DNA from: Primula veris
Taxonomy: Eukaryota; Streptophyta; Magnoliopsida; Ericales; Primulaceae
NCBI GenBank assembly: GCA_963682055.1
Contig: OY821746.1
Coordinates: 23,688,481 to 23,752,480, forward strand
Direction: 5' to 3'
Length of the DNA stretch: 64,000 nt
The notes under the pieces: model-generated
Seen by the model: the letters and a program-made list of their open reading frames with translations, nothing else
Told to the model about the DNA's origin: nothing
The model's database searches: none
In this document: one piece after another, positions 1 to 11,379 of the stretch
How the letters are laid out: every line of letters starts with the position of its first letter
Position numbering within the stretch: the first letter of the stretch is position 1
Translations under genes and position numbers: made by a program

Positions 1-44
1 AACAATCCCAAAACAAAACAAAACAGTAGCATGTTTCTTATAAC

Positions 45-884
45 CTTGTCAGATACACGCTTTTTTCCGTCCACTTTCTTCTTCGACGAGGTTCCGTCCC
101 TAGTGTGATCATTTCTAGCATCTGTCTTCTTACCAGATTTCTTTACTACTTCTGTATCTGAATCACTTCGAGATGCTCCCCTTTCAACCACCCCGGATGT
201 CTTAATTGGAACTTGAGCTTTTCTTGCGGGAGGAGGAGAATCACTAGTAGCAGCTTTTTTTGCCTTCTTAGTAGCTGTAACATCCTCATCTTTTTTAGTT
301 GATTTTGATCGCCTATCCTTACAGGAAAGACCCTCATCAAGGGCATTGCCTCTCGGAGATAAGGAAATCAAAATCTCCGGCTCACTTTCAGGTTCTTTTG
401 GTGAGGAGGATAACTGGCTGGCCTCTTTTTTATCGTCTTTATGCACAGCCACCACTTTATCCACGTTGTTTATAACCTCCTCATCTGTTGTGTGTTCAGT
501 TTTGTCATTAGTATCCATATCAGCGTGAGGGGACACTAAATATGCTGTGCACTTCATCAAATTTTTACTCCTTTCCTTTGATATTTGTGCAGAACCAAAT
601 TCCACCTTCCCGGAGTCTGAATCCGAAGCAGGTTCATCAGCTCTCCCTCCTCCCAGATTAGCATCAGCATCATAATGTGATGGCAGGTTGTCTTTTTCTT
701 CCTCTTCTTCACTAGAATTATGCTCCACTGGTAACTTGTCCTCATAATCCTAAAACATTAATCAAAAGATAAACTTCTCACGTGTAAAAGTGAGGAAAAA
801 ATATTGATTGCTGTAACTGTTGACTGATAGATAACATGCCTGAGTTGTTACCCCTGAAGTCGCTCCATCAGCGATTCCCTCGGC
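45..884 (-). CDS. PDS5C: PDS5 C-terminal charged region (two exons, truncated at window edge)
   Basis: A short tentative exon (884-852, AEGIADGATSG) precedes a long exon (749-45). The long exon encodes an acidic and basic low-complexity segment: EHNSSEEEEKDNLPSHYDAD, KSTKKDEDVTATKKAKKAAT, TSSKKKVDGKKRVSDK. No folded domain is visible. The length and charge fit the linker of plant PDS5 proteins. A 2.16 kb intron (885-3040) separates it from the HEAT exons. Confidence 0.72.
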
Positions 885-3800
885 CTGAAAAATGTTTGAC
901 GACCCATAAGAATCAATTCAAGGCCATATAGTGATAGTCCTACTGGAATTGGAAAGAAACCGCAAAATCTTTATCCCATTTTATGCAATGGTTGATCCAA
1001 TACAATCCGCCAAGGCCAACTCAAATCTAAAAGACACATCATTACGAGGGGGGGAAAAACTTTTTGAAAAATGGATGCCTATTGTTACCTAAGAAAATGA
1101 CGAAAATTTGGATAACTTGTGGAACCAAAAAACAAACATGGGGAAGACTCAATTACTACGTTATCAAAATTGTCCGCTTTTCTTATTACACTAATTAGAT
1201 TATCTTACCAGTGGGCACTGGCTAGGGATGCATGAAAGTACTGGAATCTAGAAATATTTGGTACAGAATGTAAAATACTTGTACTAATTTTATTGTGGCA
1301 TGATATGAGGTGCATTCGGCTTCTAGGGTTACATGGATATTACTCTCAGGAAAGGGAAAGTAAATGCAACAGAAGCCCATCCAGCACACTCTATTACAAT
1401 TGACTACTTAAAGAAAGACAAATTTATTATGCTAATCTCACAGGCTCGTTTTTTCTCCATTTAACTAAAGGTAAAAGGCACAACAAAACTTCAACATGTT
1501 AAGCTTTCACTTAACTGAGATTCATATGAATGTTTAATTTCTAGGTTCACCAGACCATAGTACTCATACTTTCAACTCACACAATACTGTATCGACTTAT
1601 GTTAGGATTCTGGTAGGCGTTTAGTGTAATGAAGAAATCACCGTCAATTCTCCTAATAAGGTTTCTACTTTTTTCTTTTCCCGTCATTTCCTTTATTGTT
1701 CCTTCTTGCGATCGCCGTCGCTTTTCCCTGTTCTGTACTTAATTGCAGGAAATGTCACACCTATAGACGTTCCTTAATGAGAAATGTGTTTCAGTCTCTG
1801 GAAACTCCCAGAAAAGTGTCAACAACTTATGCTAACAGCTAAATGCTACCAATGACCAAACTTCCTTCACTTTTATAAGTACTATATAATTTAAGTGTTA
1901 ATGTGAAACGTGTCAACAATACGACAAAAAAAATTAGGGTGCAACGTGTCAACTATACTAAACATCTACATTAAAAAAAAACAATTTGTTACGGGGGTCC
2001 ACGTTTCAGTTGTTTCTCCCATTAAGTTGCCTAGTAAGTGGACTAGTAATAAAACTATGACTTGCCACAAGTTAACACCATGTAATTTCATTATTGGGAA
2101 ACCCACAATGGCATGTTATTTGGTTTGAATAAGTTCTTACTTCATATAACCCAAAATCCTTAAATAATAGAATCTAGACCCTATGTAATAGCATAAATAC
2201 GTTTCTCAGAGCGGGTTTGGCATTAAATTATATGACAAAAATAGAAAATTATAAATCTATATAGTCAATAGATGCTCCGGACGGCGCTCCATTACTTCTA
2301 CGATCACCTGCTTCCATCCCCGCACCAGCTTTTGTCCCCTCTTTGTGCTACTAAGGTTCTGGTACTCAGCAGTTACAATTCATCTTTTTCCTATAGGTTA
2401 CCTTTTCTAACAAAGCATTTTACGTAGCGCGTTGTCTTCTCAACTTTGAAATGTTTATGCAATCTTTTGGTATGCTAAAACAAAAGTGAGGTTTCATTTT
2501 GTTGTGCATCATACTTGCAAAGCAACAACTTTACAAAAGTTAAAATTACAACAAGTATATAACAAGTACTTCCTTTGCCCTAATTTGTTGGGATATTAGG
2601 AACCCAACTTATTAAAGGAACACAATGATTAATTTTGTTTTTCTGGCAAATGTCTTATGTTCCCTTTACTTTTTTTAAGAGTTCAAGAAATGATGTTTTG
2701 AGAAAAGGGTAAATAGAGAAAGTAACATAAAGTTGTTTATTATTTTGGAAAGTGCCCTAACAAAATGGGAAATCCCAAAAATAGAATACTACCCCAACAT
2801 ATTAGGATGGAGGTATCATATAATATACAGGCATATAGTCTGCCAACTGCGATAGCATTTGGACTGCTTTATGAAGTTCTTATCTGTAGTTAATAAGCAA
2901 CCAAACTTTTTATGTATTCAAGTCTTAATTTCCTATCATTATTTCAGTGCATGACCATGAATCTGATAAACTTTACTTTGAATTAATTAGCTTTCAGCTA
3001 CCGTAATATAAGGAAATCTGAGTAAACCATAGGATCATACCAGTTGTTCCCCAGGACACCTATGATTCTCTTGTACCATTTGATTTACTTCCATGCAAAC
3101 TGTCGAAATAATTGGGCTGTAATCATCAAAAGAGAAGCTCATCGAATTCTTAGCTTGTAGCAGGCACGGTTTGACCTTTGCTGAACACTTTTCAATTACG
3201 CTCTCTGCTAGTTTCCGGGCAATTGGCTGAACCTCCTGGTAAAGAAATACTTGCTCAGAGAAATTGATGAAAGTGCGTAAAAATGAGTGTGTCATTATAT
3301 CCCCCCAAGACATTACCTGACTGTTCTTTTTCAGACTGGCAAGTAGAGGAGAAATTAAGTCAAGCCCGATCTCTTCGCTTTCCTCAAGTACAAGAGTCAT
3401 AACAGTCTCCATATCGGAAAACACGTTGTCTACATGATGATCCCTGAAAGTTCAACAAATGTGATAATGTGATGAGAAAACAAAGATGTTGACGTCGTCA
3501 AAGCAGAACAGTGAATTGTGATACCTAGGGACTAATACAAGACAGCGCAACAAGTCAAGACAACTTGAACAAAGATTCATATTCTGGCATGAAAGTATGA
3601 CAAATGCAGCAATCAAGCAGCACGACATAAAACAGGTTAATGAAATAACTTCAACAACATAAAAACAGTTGCAGTATCTGCATTCAATTAACAAGGAACA
3701 TAAATAATAAGTTCATCCTCAACTAGGAATCCATATTTTTCCTTTTTTTTAATGTTCAATCAATACAGGTGTCAAGAAAATCAAATACACCAAAAGATGC

Positions 3801-5277
3801 ATGGTAATAACAAGAGGAAAAGTAGAACCAGTAAACAACGACTGGATCGAAAACAGCCTAAAGTTAAAAATCAATGTTTAAAAGTTATTCTGGTAAGCTC
3901 ATATAAAGAGGTTCTTTGGAAACATTCTGAGACATAGAAAAGTTTATAAACAGTAGGAAGTGCTAGTTAAGAGTCCTAAGACCACGTAATTCTGTTTTCA
4001 GATCCAGTATTTGTTTGATGAGAATTTTTAGCTAATTGAAAAGAACAAAAGGAAAAGGCATTACTTACAAAATTGAAAATATATGATTCTATTTCTACCA
4101 TACGACTTTACCGATTCTATGACTAAAATCTAGGTTCTACCGATTCTCTGACTAGAATCAAGATTCTACTGATTCTATGCCCTTTTGCGATTTTATATGC
4201 GATTTAACCCGTTCTAGCCATCTAGAATTGTAAACTCGTAAGGTTCTACAAGTCCTGCTAAATTCTTCCCAATTAAAGGAATAGTAACAAATGTTCTTTA
4301 CGCAAACTAAGCATGATATGCCTATTTACAACTGAACGAGAAAGCTAACAGCTACACCAACTTGTATTGGTAAATGAACACAATCTTGTAAGTTATAGGT
4401 AAACCAACCAAAGATCTAAATTCTTGCTTGACAACAATCAAAAACATGAGCGGGCATGTAAAATAGCTCCCTGTTAGCTACTTCTCTCAATCAGGTATCT
4501 CTTGGTACGAAATACCAGTGTTACAAAATGCATCGCTCACACTGAATGCAATTAATACTATTTCCACTTTAGCAACACTTACCAAAAAACAATACTTTTT
4601 GGGTTTATATATAATCTAGTTATACTGGGTCAACTAGGTAGTTATTAATTAAGAGACCTATACTGTAGGTCTATTAATATTATAATCTGCAATTTATAGT
4701 AAAGAAAGGTTGTTCGACAGTAATAAATGCATTAAGGGTGAATAAATAACATATATAGCAGAGGATGCAATAGGTTTTACCTAACGGCTTTGAGAAAATG
4801 TTGAAACATCTCGATAATCAGACTATCGCACTCTAGATCCAACATGACGAGACATGACCTGACCTTTGCTACCGTTTCTAGAATTGCAATCCTTTGACTA
4901 TACGAACGGCTAGAATTGTCATATAGATTCTCGAATGAGGATACAATCAACCGGAAGGCTTCCTGATACACACATGATAAAAAATTGTTTACTTTTTGGG
5001 TAGGTTAGCAGAAGTACGGCGTATACTATAGTAGCAGGATAACATTCAGAAGAATACTGTATTTAATTAATACCTTCATCTGATCATCGTCATAAGGAGC
5101 TTCCGGGGCAGTGATCCTGGTTATCTCACTGATGCAAGAAGCAACTGCAACTCTCACATCCTCATTTTCATGCCGTAAAAATTGCTGTCCGACAACTGCT
5201 GAACAAATTGGCTCTAGTGCATCTAACATTGACTCGGACGGTGACTGCTCAACCTTTCCAAGGAGCTTCTCAACTCG
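45..5277 (-). CDS. PDS5C: PDS5-type sister chromatid cohesion factor (partial; 3' end off window, first exon not found)
   Basis: Plant short-form PDS5 homologue, a HEAT-repeat regulator of the cohesin ring in the nucleus. Exons read on the minus strand are 5277-5074, 4962-4781, 3443-3317, 3235-3041, 884-852 (tentative) and 749-45. They sum to 1446 nt (482 codons) with every junction in phase and AG/GT borders. Diagnostic stretches are EITRITAPEAPYDDDQMK, LETVAKVRSCLVMLDLECD and VMTLVLEESEEIGLD, all typical of plant PDS5. The 705 nt exon at 749-45 is open throughout and rich in Lys, Ser, Asp and Glu (many KK pairs), like the disordered region before the Tudor domain in the family. The donor at 44-43 is inferred. 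The family start exon (about 35 codons before RVEKLLGKVEQ) should lie upstream of 5277 but was not recognised. The symbol rests on family resemblance; another short PDS5 paralogue is possible. Confidence 0.85.
885..3040 (-). other. PDS5 intron, no gene seen
   Basis: AT-rich intron between the HEAT exons and the charged exons. I see no conserved coding stretch, no RNA gene and no clear transposon ends here. Confidence 0.5.
3041..3443 (-). CDS. PDS5C: PDS5 exons, two HEAT-type blocks
   Basis: Two exons, 3443-3317 and 3235-3041, are separated by an 81 bp intron whose frame happens to stay open, so the pair could be misread as a single exon. They encode RDHHVDNVFSDMETVMTLVL..LLASLKKNSQ and EVQPIARKLAESVIEKCSAK..CPGEQL. 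The intron is supported by gtaatg at 3316 and ttaccag before 3235. The splice gives KKNSQ-EVQPIARKLAE, which matches the family's spacing. Confidence 0.8.
4781..4962 (-). CDS. PDS5C: PDS5 exon, HEAT repeat (EAFRLIVSSFENL..)
   Basis: This 182 nt exon enters at phase 0 and leaves two bases (AG) that join a G in the next exon to give Arg. It encodes EAFRLIVSSFENLYDNSS, then LETVAKVRSCLVMLDLECDS and MFQHFLKAVR. This is the most conserved plant PDS5 segment in the window. Confidence 0.87.
5074..5277 (-). CDS. PDS5C: PDS5 exon with the conserved TRITAPEAPY motif
   Basis: This 68-codon exon has phase 0 at both ends. The acceptor is cag at 5280-5278 and the donor gt at 5073-5072. It encodes the first HEAT-like unit: KLLGKVEQSPSESMLDALE, then VRVAVASCISEITRITAPEA and PYDDDQMK. 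The reading frame stays open upstream of the acceptor as far as an ATG at 5334, but that stretch reads as intron (pyrimidine tract plus cag), so the true start is in an upstream exon. Confidence 0.85.
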
Positions 5278-5847
5278 CTGACAACAAGAAAATAAAACAA
5301 ACACATTATAAGAACGTAGAAACAAATAAACCAACTACGGTTTATAAAGCAAAAAGTCAGAAACCTTAACACTTTAAAACACCCTCTCTAATTAAAGCTA
5401 GTTTAAGGATTCATCTAATGATCATAAATATAAAAAGAATACTGTAACTCTACAATAACACAGCATCATCCATAGTTTAAAATATTTATATAAGAAAAAG
5501 CTCTTCAAACACAGTCAGCAAATGAACCCCTTAATTCACGAACTCAATGCTCAAATTACCGAACACTATAACAACAAAAATATTATCTGAACCACACTCA
5601 GATTAGGAACCGCTTGTTTGGTCAAAAACCTGCTTGAAAAAGGCAGTGAAAAAAAGGTTGCTAAAAAAAAGGGCCACGTAATGTTGGCACCTCCTTAACT
5701 TTCGTACTTATAACTTATACGTGACTCGTAACTAATTTTTTACTTATTCAACTTATAAGTGACTTGTAACTATACAAACAACTTATATAAGAAAACTTCT
5801 GTTTTTCGGTATTTTTTCAGTGAAAAAACATTAAAAGAAGGATCAAA

Positions 5848-7770
5848 TTCTTAGCTTACAGCTTTTATAGCTTTTTTGACCCAAAAGCTAGCATTTAAAA
5901 AGCTGAAAAAATCTAGCAAACCGAACAATCAAAGCTTTTATCAAGATAAAAAGGGTTTCAAAAAAACAGTTGCATGCACTCTTTACATAAAACATTTATT
6001 CTTCATTTTCTTATTCCGAAATAATAAAGAGCAATCTTCCTCCATAATAATAGTAGTAAATAAAAAAAAGGTTAAAAACACAAATCAAGGAATGCCTTAA
6101 GATCATGGGTATGTTTGGCAACAGATTTTCAGCTTTTAAAAATCTGTTTTAAAAATCCACTTAAAACCAGATTTTATTTTTTTTTGCTTTTTTAGCCTAA
6201 AACCCTGATTTTTTAAAAGCTAAATAATCTGTTTGTCCAAACACTCACAAACTTTTAAAATTAAAAATTTAAAAAAATCTGTTACCAAACGTACCCTAAA
6301 TGACAGTCTAGATTTTTAGACAAGAAAGAGAGAATGATAAAACTTAAAGCAAATTTGTTGGTTAAATAAATCAATGTTGGCCTGACAAAATTTACATAAA
6401 CGACTAAATTAAGTAAAATAAAAACACGAGGGGTGTCAAATCATCGTTTTCAACATATTTTTAGTAAAGGTGCATGGTCAAAAATAAAAATAAAAAATCA
6501 TAATTTTTAGAATCATCACCCCGATGGTGTGCACCTCCTCTAGCTTCACTCTGGTTATACAAGAAATCAAAAATCAAAAATCAAATGAAAGAAAGAAAGA
6601 AAGAAATTTAACAATTTTTATTTATTAATTTGACCTCAGTATGCTGATTGTTCAATTTCTGGTTATTTTGTATATAAATTGTTAAAACTCTAAGTTGGCA
6701 TGGAATTTGTTAACGACTGATAGTTTGGTATATTAAACACAAATTAACCCTTAAATCAAATGTTTTTTTTAAGTTGGTAAACTATAAGGGTCTACCAACA
6801 ATTATGATCAAAGGGCTTTTCAATTGTCATACAACAAATCAAATGTTATACAAGAAATCAAATGATAATTAAGAATCAAAAGAAAGAAAAGATGAAAGCA
6901 ATAAAAACCTTTAAAAAAAACATCAAATTCTCAGCTTACTGCTTTCGAGCTTTTTTTAGCTTTTTTGACCTAAAAACTAGCATTTAAAAAGCTGAAAAAA
7001 TCTAGGAAACAAAACACACAAACCTTACTTAAAGCTTAAAAAAAGGTTAAACAAAAGTTTTTTTTTGTTTTTTTTTTTTTTATGCAAAGCATGCACTACT
7101 AAGCTCTACATTAAACATTTCTTCATAGTCCGAAACAATAAAAAGTATTCTTCCTCCATAATAATAATAAATAAATAAAAAGTTATAAACAGAAAACAAG
7201 GAATGGCTCAAATATGTTGAAAATTATGATTTGTAGACAAGAGAAAGAGAAGGATAAAAGTTAAGCAAATTTGTTGGTTAATAAATCAAATGTTAATCAA
7301 CAAATGAAATGATAAAAATCAAATGAAAGAAAGAAAATAGAAAATATGAAAGCATGTTTATTAATGATCCAATTTTTGACCATTTTTGTTAATTAATTTG
7401 ACCTCACAGTATGTTGATTGTTCAATTTCTGGTTATATTGCATGTAAAGTGTTAAAAAAAACACATACATCAAATAAGACACAAGAAATCAAAAGATAAA
7501 ATCCAAATGAAAGAAAGAAAGAGAATAGAATAGAAAAGATGAAAGTAATAATAGTCAATTAAGTAATTAGATGAAGGTTATGAGAGTGTTGATCATCCAA
7601 TTTTTGACCCTTTTTGTTTATTAATTTGACCTTTTGTTCAATTTCTGGTTATTTTGTATGTAAATTGTTATAAAAAAAAAAACACATACATACAAGAAAT
7701 CAAATGATATAAATAAAAAGAAAGAAAGTAAAAAAAATAAGAAAAAATACAAGAAGGTGTTGAAGGAGGA
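5848..7770. repeat. Direct segmental duplication (~0.9 kb unit) upstream of the PDS5 exons
   Basis: The same ordered blocks occur twice. They are the 'gcttttttgacc..aagctagcattt..aaaaatctag' block (5870-5920 and 6955-7005), the 'ttcttcctccataataata' block (about 6034 and 7149), the 'gagaaagagaaggataaaa'-like block (6320 and 7240), and the 'gttcaatttctggttatttt' block (6648, 7420 and again 7635). The offset is about 1.1 kb. The copies are diverged by substitutions and small indels. Copy 1 holds an extra 190 bp MITE that copy 2 lacks. Confidence 0.7.
6107..6296. mobile_element. 190 bp MITE with terminal inverted repeats, hAT-like ends
   Basis: The left end GGGTATGTTTGGCAACAGAT and the right end ATCTGTTACCAAACGTACCC are inverted copies with a few mismatches. 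The interior is AT-rich and non-coding. The paralogous stretch near 7205-7235 lacks the element, so it is a separate insertion. I cannot define a clean target-site duplication. The TIR type 'GGGTNCGTTTGGNAACA' is common among small plant hAT-like MITEs. Confidence 0.65.
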
Positions 7771-7877
7771 AAATGGATGAATGAGAGGAAGAAAGAAAAG
7801 GAAGAAGATCCCCAGCTGCTATTAATTCATCTTTTAATGGTTTACCCTCCCACATTCTCTCCCATATTCCCTCCATA

Positions 7878-7950
7878 TATTATCTCTCTCTCTCTCTCTC
7901 TGTGTGTTCTCTCTCTGTGTTCTCTCTCTCTCTCTCTCTGTGTGTGTGTT
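7878..7950. repeat. CT/GT microsatellite
   Basis: Runs of (TC)n interrupted by TGTGTG. On the minus strand this is a GA-rich stretch of the kind found in plant 5' leaders, and it lies upstream of the PDS5 exons. Whether it belongs to the PDS5 leader is unknown. Confidence 0.7.
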
Positions 7951-9299
7951 TTGATTTTTTTGATGAAAACTAGGCTCTCAGAAATAATAAAAACTAAGTT
8001 TAAGTTTTAAGGCAAAAGAGGAATGAATGACTGGTGTAAAAGTAAAGATACATGCAGCAGTCCAAATAAACCAAATTTAATAATACCTTCTTACCAATTT
8101 TATCAAATATAATATCATTTGTTTTTTTACCAATATTAATATATATTTTTAGTTAGAATATTTAATTTGGGCTTAATTTAAGCTTCAACTTTCCAAATTC
8201 AACTTTCATTTACTTATTCATGGAAGTGCTATTAAGGAATTACTATGAAAAAACTTATTACAACAAAATCAAACATTCTTAAAAAATACATAGAGGGTAT
8301 GGGTTAGCTTTACCTTGGTTAATAAGATTATAGTTTTACTAATACAACGGTTTGAATGATACGAGTGAGGTGCAAAACAACCGAATTGTTTCGTGTTAGG
8401 TTTATTAATAAATCGGTTCGTGTTCGACTGTTAAGTAAATAAACCAAATATGAAAATAAATTTAACAATCGGCAAGTAAGCAAATTGAACATGAACATCG
8501 TATTGTTCGTTCATTAATACCTAGATTGCTAAGAGTTTGAAAAATAAGTTAGATTCATTACTATTTTAGATTATGGCATACATTAATATATAAAGAATGA
8601 CGTGTGGCATAAGTTTTACAAAGACGACAAAATCTTCAAACAAACCATGTGTACCAAGAAGGAGCATCATTTCGATGCGAAAAAAGTCTAAGACTTAAGA
8701 ATTTTAACATGTGTTTAGGAATATAAATACTAATGTTGTGTCAATAGTATATATTGGTAACTTTGTAAGTTTGTAACCGAGCTTCAAGATATTAATGAAT
8801 GATCATTTATAAAAAACAGTGATTTTTTTTATTTCACTTAATTTATTATTTTATGTAATTTTTTACACACCAATATCCCGTTACTAACTTCATCCATGAA
8901 ATCAAATGATAAAAATTAGGGGCAATACCAAAAAAGTCTTAAGCATGGTCAAATATTACTAAAAAGTAATATCATAAACATTTTATTTCATTCAGATGTT
9001 ACTCTCTATTTTTTAATATAGTTTCTATTTTTTACACTCTCTCCTCAATCTTTTATCCTCATGTGAAAAATACTTCACTCCACTCTAATTCTCTCTCTCT
9101 CCTCAACTAGAGTTTAGACTTATAATCTGACCCACCACTTACACATGGGTTCGCGGCAACGGTGGTGGTCTGTCAGAACTCCGGCGAACCGCCGTCACCA
9201 CCGCCAACCTCGACTCAAAAAAAATCTAATTTTCAAAAAAAATTCGAAAATTTCAAAAAAAAAGTTATTAAAAAATTAAAAACAAGTCAAAATAAATAA

Positions 9300-10055
9300 A
9301 TCGAGAAAAGTGCATACACAGTTCAAAAAAGATGCATACACAATTCAAAAAAATTGCATACACAATTCGTAAAATGTGTATACACAATACAAAAAGGTGA
9401 ATGCTAAATAAAAAAAATTGCATACACAATCGTGAAAAATGTATATACAATCAAAAAATGTGCATACACAATCGAGAAAACATGTATACATAATTGAGAA
9501 AAGTGTTTACACAATCCGAAAAAGTGAATACAAAATCCTGAAAAGTGCATATAAAATCAAAAAAGGTATACACAATCGCGAAAAAGTGCACACACAATCA
9601 AAAAAGTGCATACGTAATCAAAAAGTGCATAACCAGTTTAGAAAAATGCATATATATCCAGAAAAGTGCATACACAATTAAAAAAATTATAACACAATAA
9701 AAAGGTGCATACACAATCGTAGAAAAATGTATACGCAATTCAGAAAAATACATATACAATAAAAAACAATGCATAACCAATTTAAAAAAGTGCATACACA
9801 TTCAGAAAAGTGTATATATAATCCATAAAAGTGCATACACAATCTAGACTACTGCATACATAATCCAGAAAAATACATATATAATTGAGAAAAGTGCATA
9901 CACAGTCTAAAAAAGAGCATACACAATCAAGAAAAATGCATGCACATTAAGAAAAGTGCATGCATATTAAGAAAAGTGTATACACAATCCGAAAAATTGC
10001 ATACACAATAATTAAAGTGTATACACAATACAAAAAATTGCATAAAAAATATCAA
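9300..10055. repeat. Degenerate ~19 bp minisatellite, block 1
   Basis: Several tens of imperfect head-to-tail copies of a unit near 'gtgcatacacaatcNaaaaa'. Variants include gtatac for gcatac and aattca or cgaga before the A-run. The A-run varies in length, so frames are not kept and no protein role is likely. Both strands give short spurious open frames rich in Ile, His and Lys or in Phe and Cys. Confidence 0.85.
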
Positions 10056-10910
10056 AACCTTTTTATTGAACATTGCAGTGAACTTATACTTTTGAACTAA
10101 ATATTATGGGCCAAATTTATAATTTCTCATAACTTTTTAAGTCATTATTGTTCATTTTTTAATTTTATAGACCAAACCTGAATTATATGGGAACTAAACT
10201 TTTAAAAAATAATATTTAAATTTACATATCGGTTCCCTGTCTTGCTCAAAAGCAAAAATCAACGGCTAAGGTTTCAAACCCCCCGCCGCTGAAAATCACC
10301 AAAATTCCGACGAAGATACGAGAAGAGGACGAGTGGGAGAGATAGAAGGAAAAGGGGGGGGGGGGGGGGGGGCGTTGTAGAGATGACGAAAGAGAAACGA
10401 CGGAGCAAATGAGAGAGAGTGACGATATATCATATATATATATATATATGTATGTATGTATGTATATAACATACGATGCATACATATATTTATATATACA
10501 TAGTATATATGTATCTTTGTATATGGATACAGAAGGAAGGAGAGAACAGACGGAATGAGCGGAAAGAGTGATGAGAGGGCAGAGTTGCGGCGGAGCTATA
10601 ACTCTAGCGAGGTAGCGACGGATTGAGGAGGTAGTAATAAGTTGGGATGAGTTTTTAGAGAGAGAAAGCAAATGTGGAAAGTGAGTCAAATTAGATTTTG
10701 ACCCATTTATATATTTATGTGATATATTACCTAAATGAAACAAAAAGTGTGGGGTAATTTTTTTGAAATAAAGTTTAAAAAGTATGATTTAAATGGCATT
10801 TACTTTAAAAATTCAATGAAAGAAATAAAGAGAATATAAAGCATAAAAGTAGAGTAATAATAATAAGTAATATACAAGAAGCTGTTTAAAGAGCCGAGGG
10901 CAAACACGGT
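10055..10910. other. GC-richer island with G-run and TA microsatellite between minisatellite blocks
   Basis: About 10250-10690 is richer in GC than its surroundings. It contains an 18 bp G-run (about 10355-10372) and TA/GTAT microsatellites (10428-10465, 10480-10525). The open frames here are driven by simple sequence, and no conserved protein is seen. A sequence at 9140-9210 has a similar GC-rich texture, so the whole 8.9-11.6 kb interval may be one decayed transposon, but I could not fix its ends. Confidence 0.45.
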
Positions 10911-10914
10911 AAAA

Positions 10915-11375
10915 AAAAGTGTATACATATCGAGAAATTTGCATACAATTCAGAAATTTGCATGCACAATAAAAAAAAAGTGTATACACAATCAATAAAA
11001 CTACATGCACAATCCATAAATTTCATACATAATCGAGAAAATTGCATACACAATCGAGTAAAGTGCATACATAATACTAAATAAGTGTATACACATTGAG
11101 AATTTTACATATACATCTAAAAAAAAATGCATCCGCATTTAGAAAAATATATACACAAAATCAAGAAAATGCATACATAATGCATAAGTACATATAAAAT
11201 CGAACAAAGTGAATACATAATATTAAATAAATGCATACACATTGAGAATTTTGCATACACCTGCATCTAAAAAAAGTGTATACACATTCAGAAAAAATGC
11301 ATACACAAAATCAAGAAAGTGCATACACAAAATAAATAAAGTGCATAAATAATTCGGAAAAGTGCATACACAATA
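10915..11375. repeat. Degenerate ~19 bp minisatellite, block 2
   Basis: Same unit and same orientation as the block at 9300-10055 ('gtgcatacacaat' with variable A-rich spacers), including longer sub-repeats such as 'acattgagaattttgcatac' near 11095 and 11240. It is direct, not inverted, relative to block 1. Confidence 0.83.
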
Positions 11376-11379
11376 TTTT

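Noticed and set aside
146..346. Minus-strand 66-codon frame in the PDS5 region
   Set aside because: Wrong frame within the 705 nt PDS5 exon, which is open end to end in another frame.
9268..9801. Several open frames on both strands at 9.3-9.8 kb
   Set aside because: They arise from the ~19 bp minisatellite, are low-complexity and have no start context.
10246..10743. 165-codon minus-strand open frame
   Set aside because: It is carried by poly-Pro from a G-run and by Tyr/Ile from TA microsatellites; no conserved protein.
9300..11375. CRISPR-like array
   Set aside because: Repeats are degenerate, spacers are A-rich and not unique, and the genome is eukaryotic.
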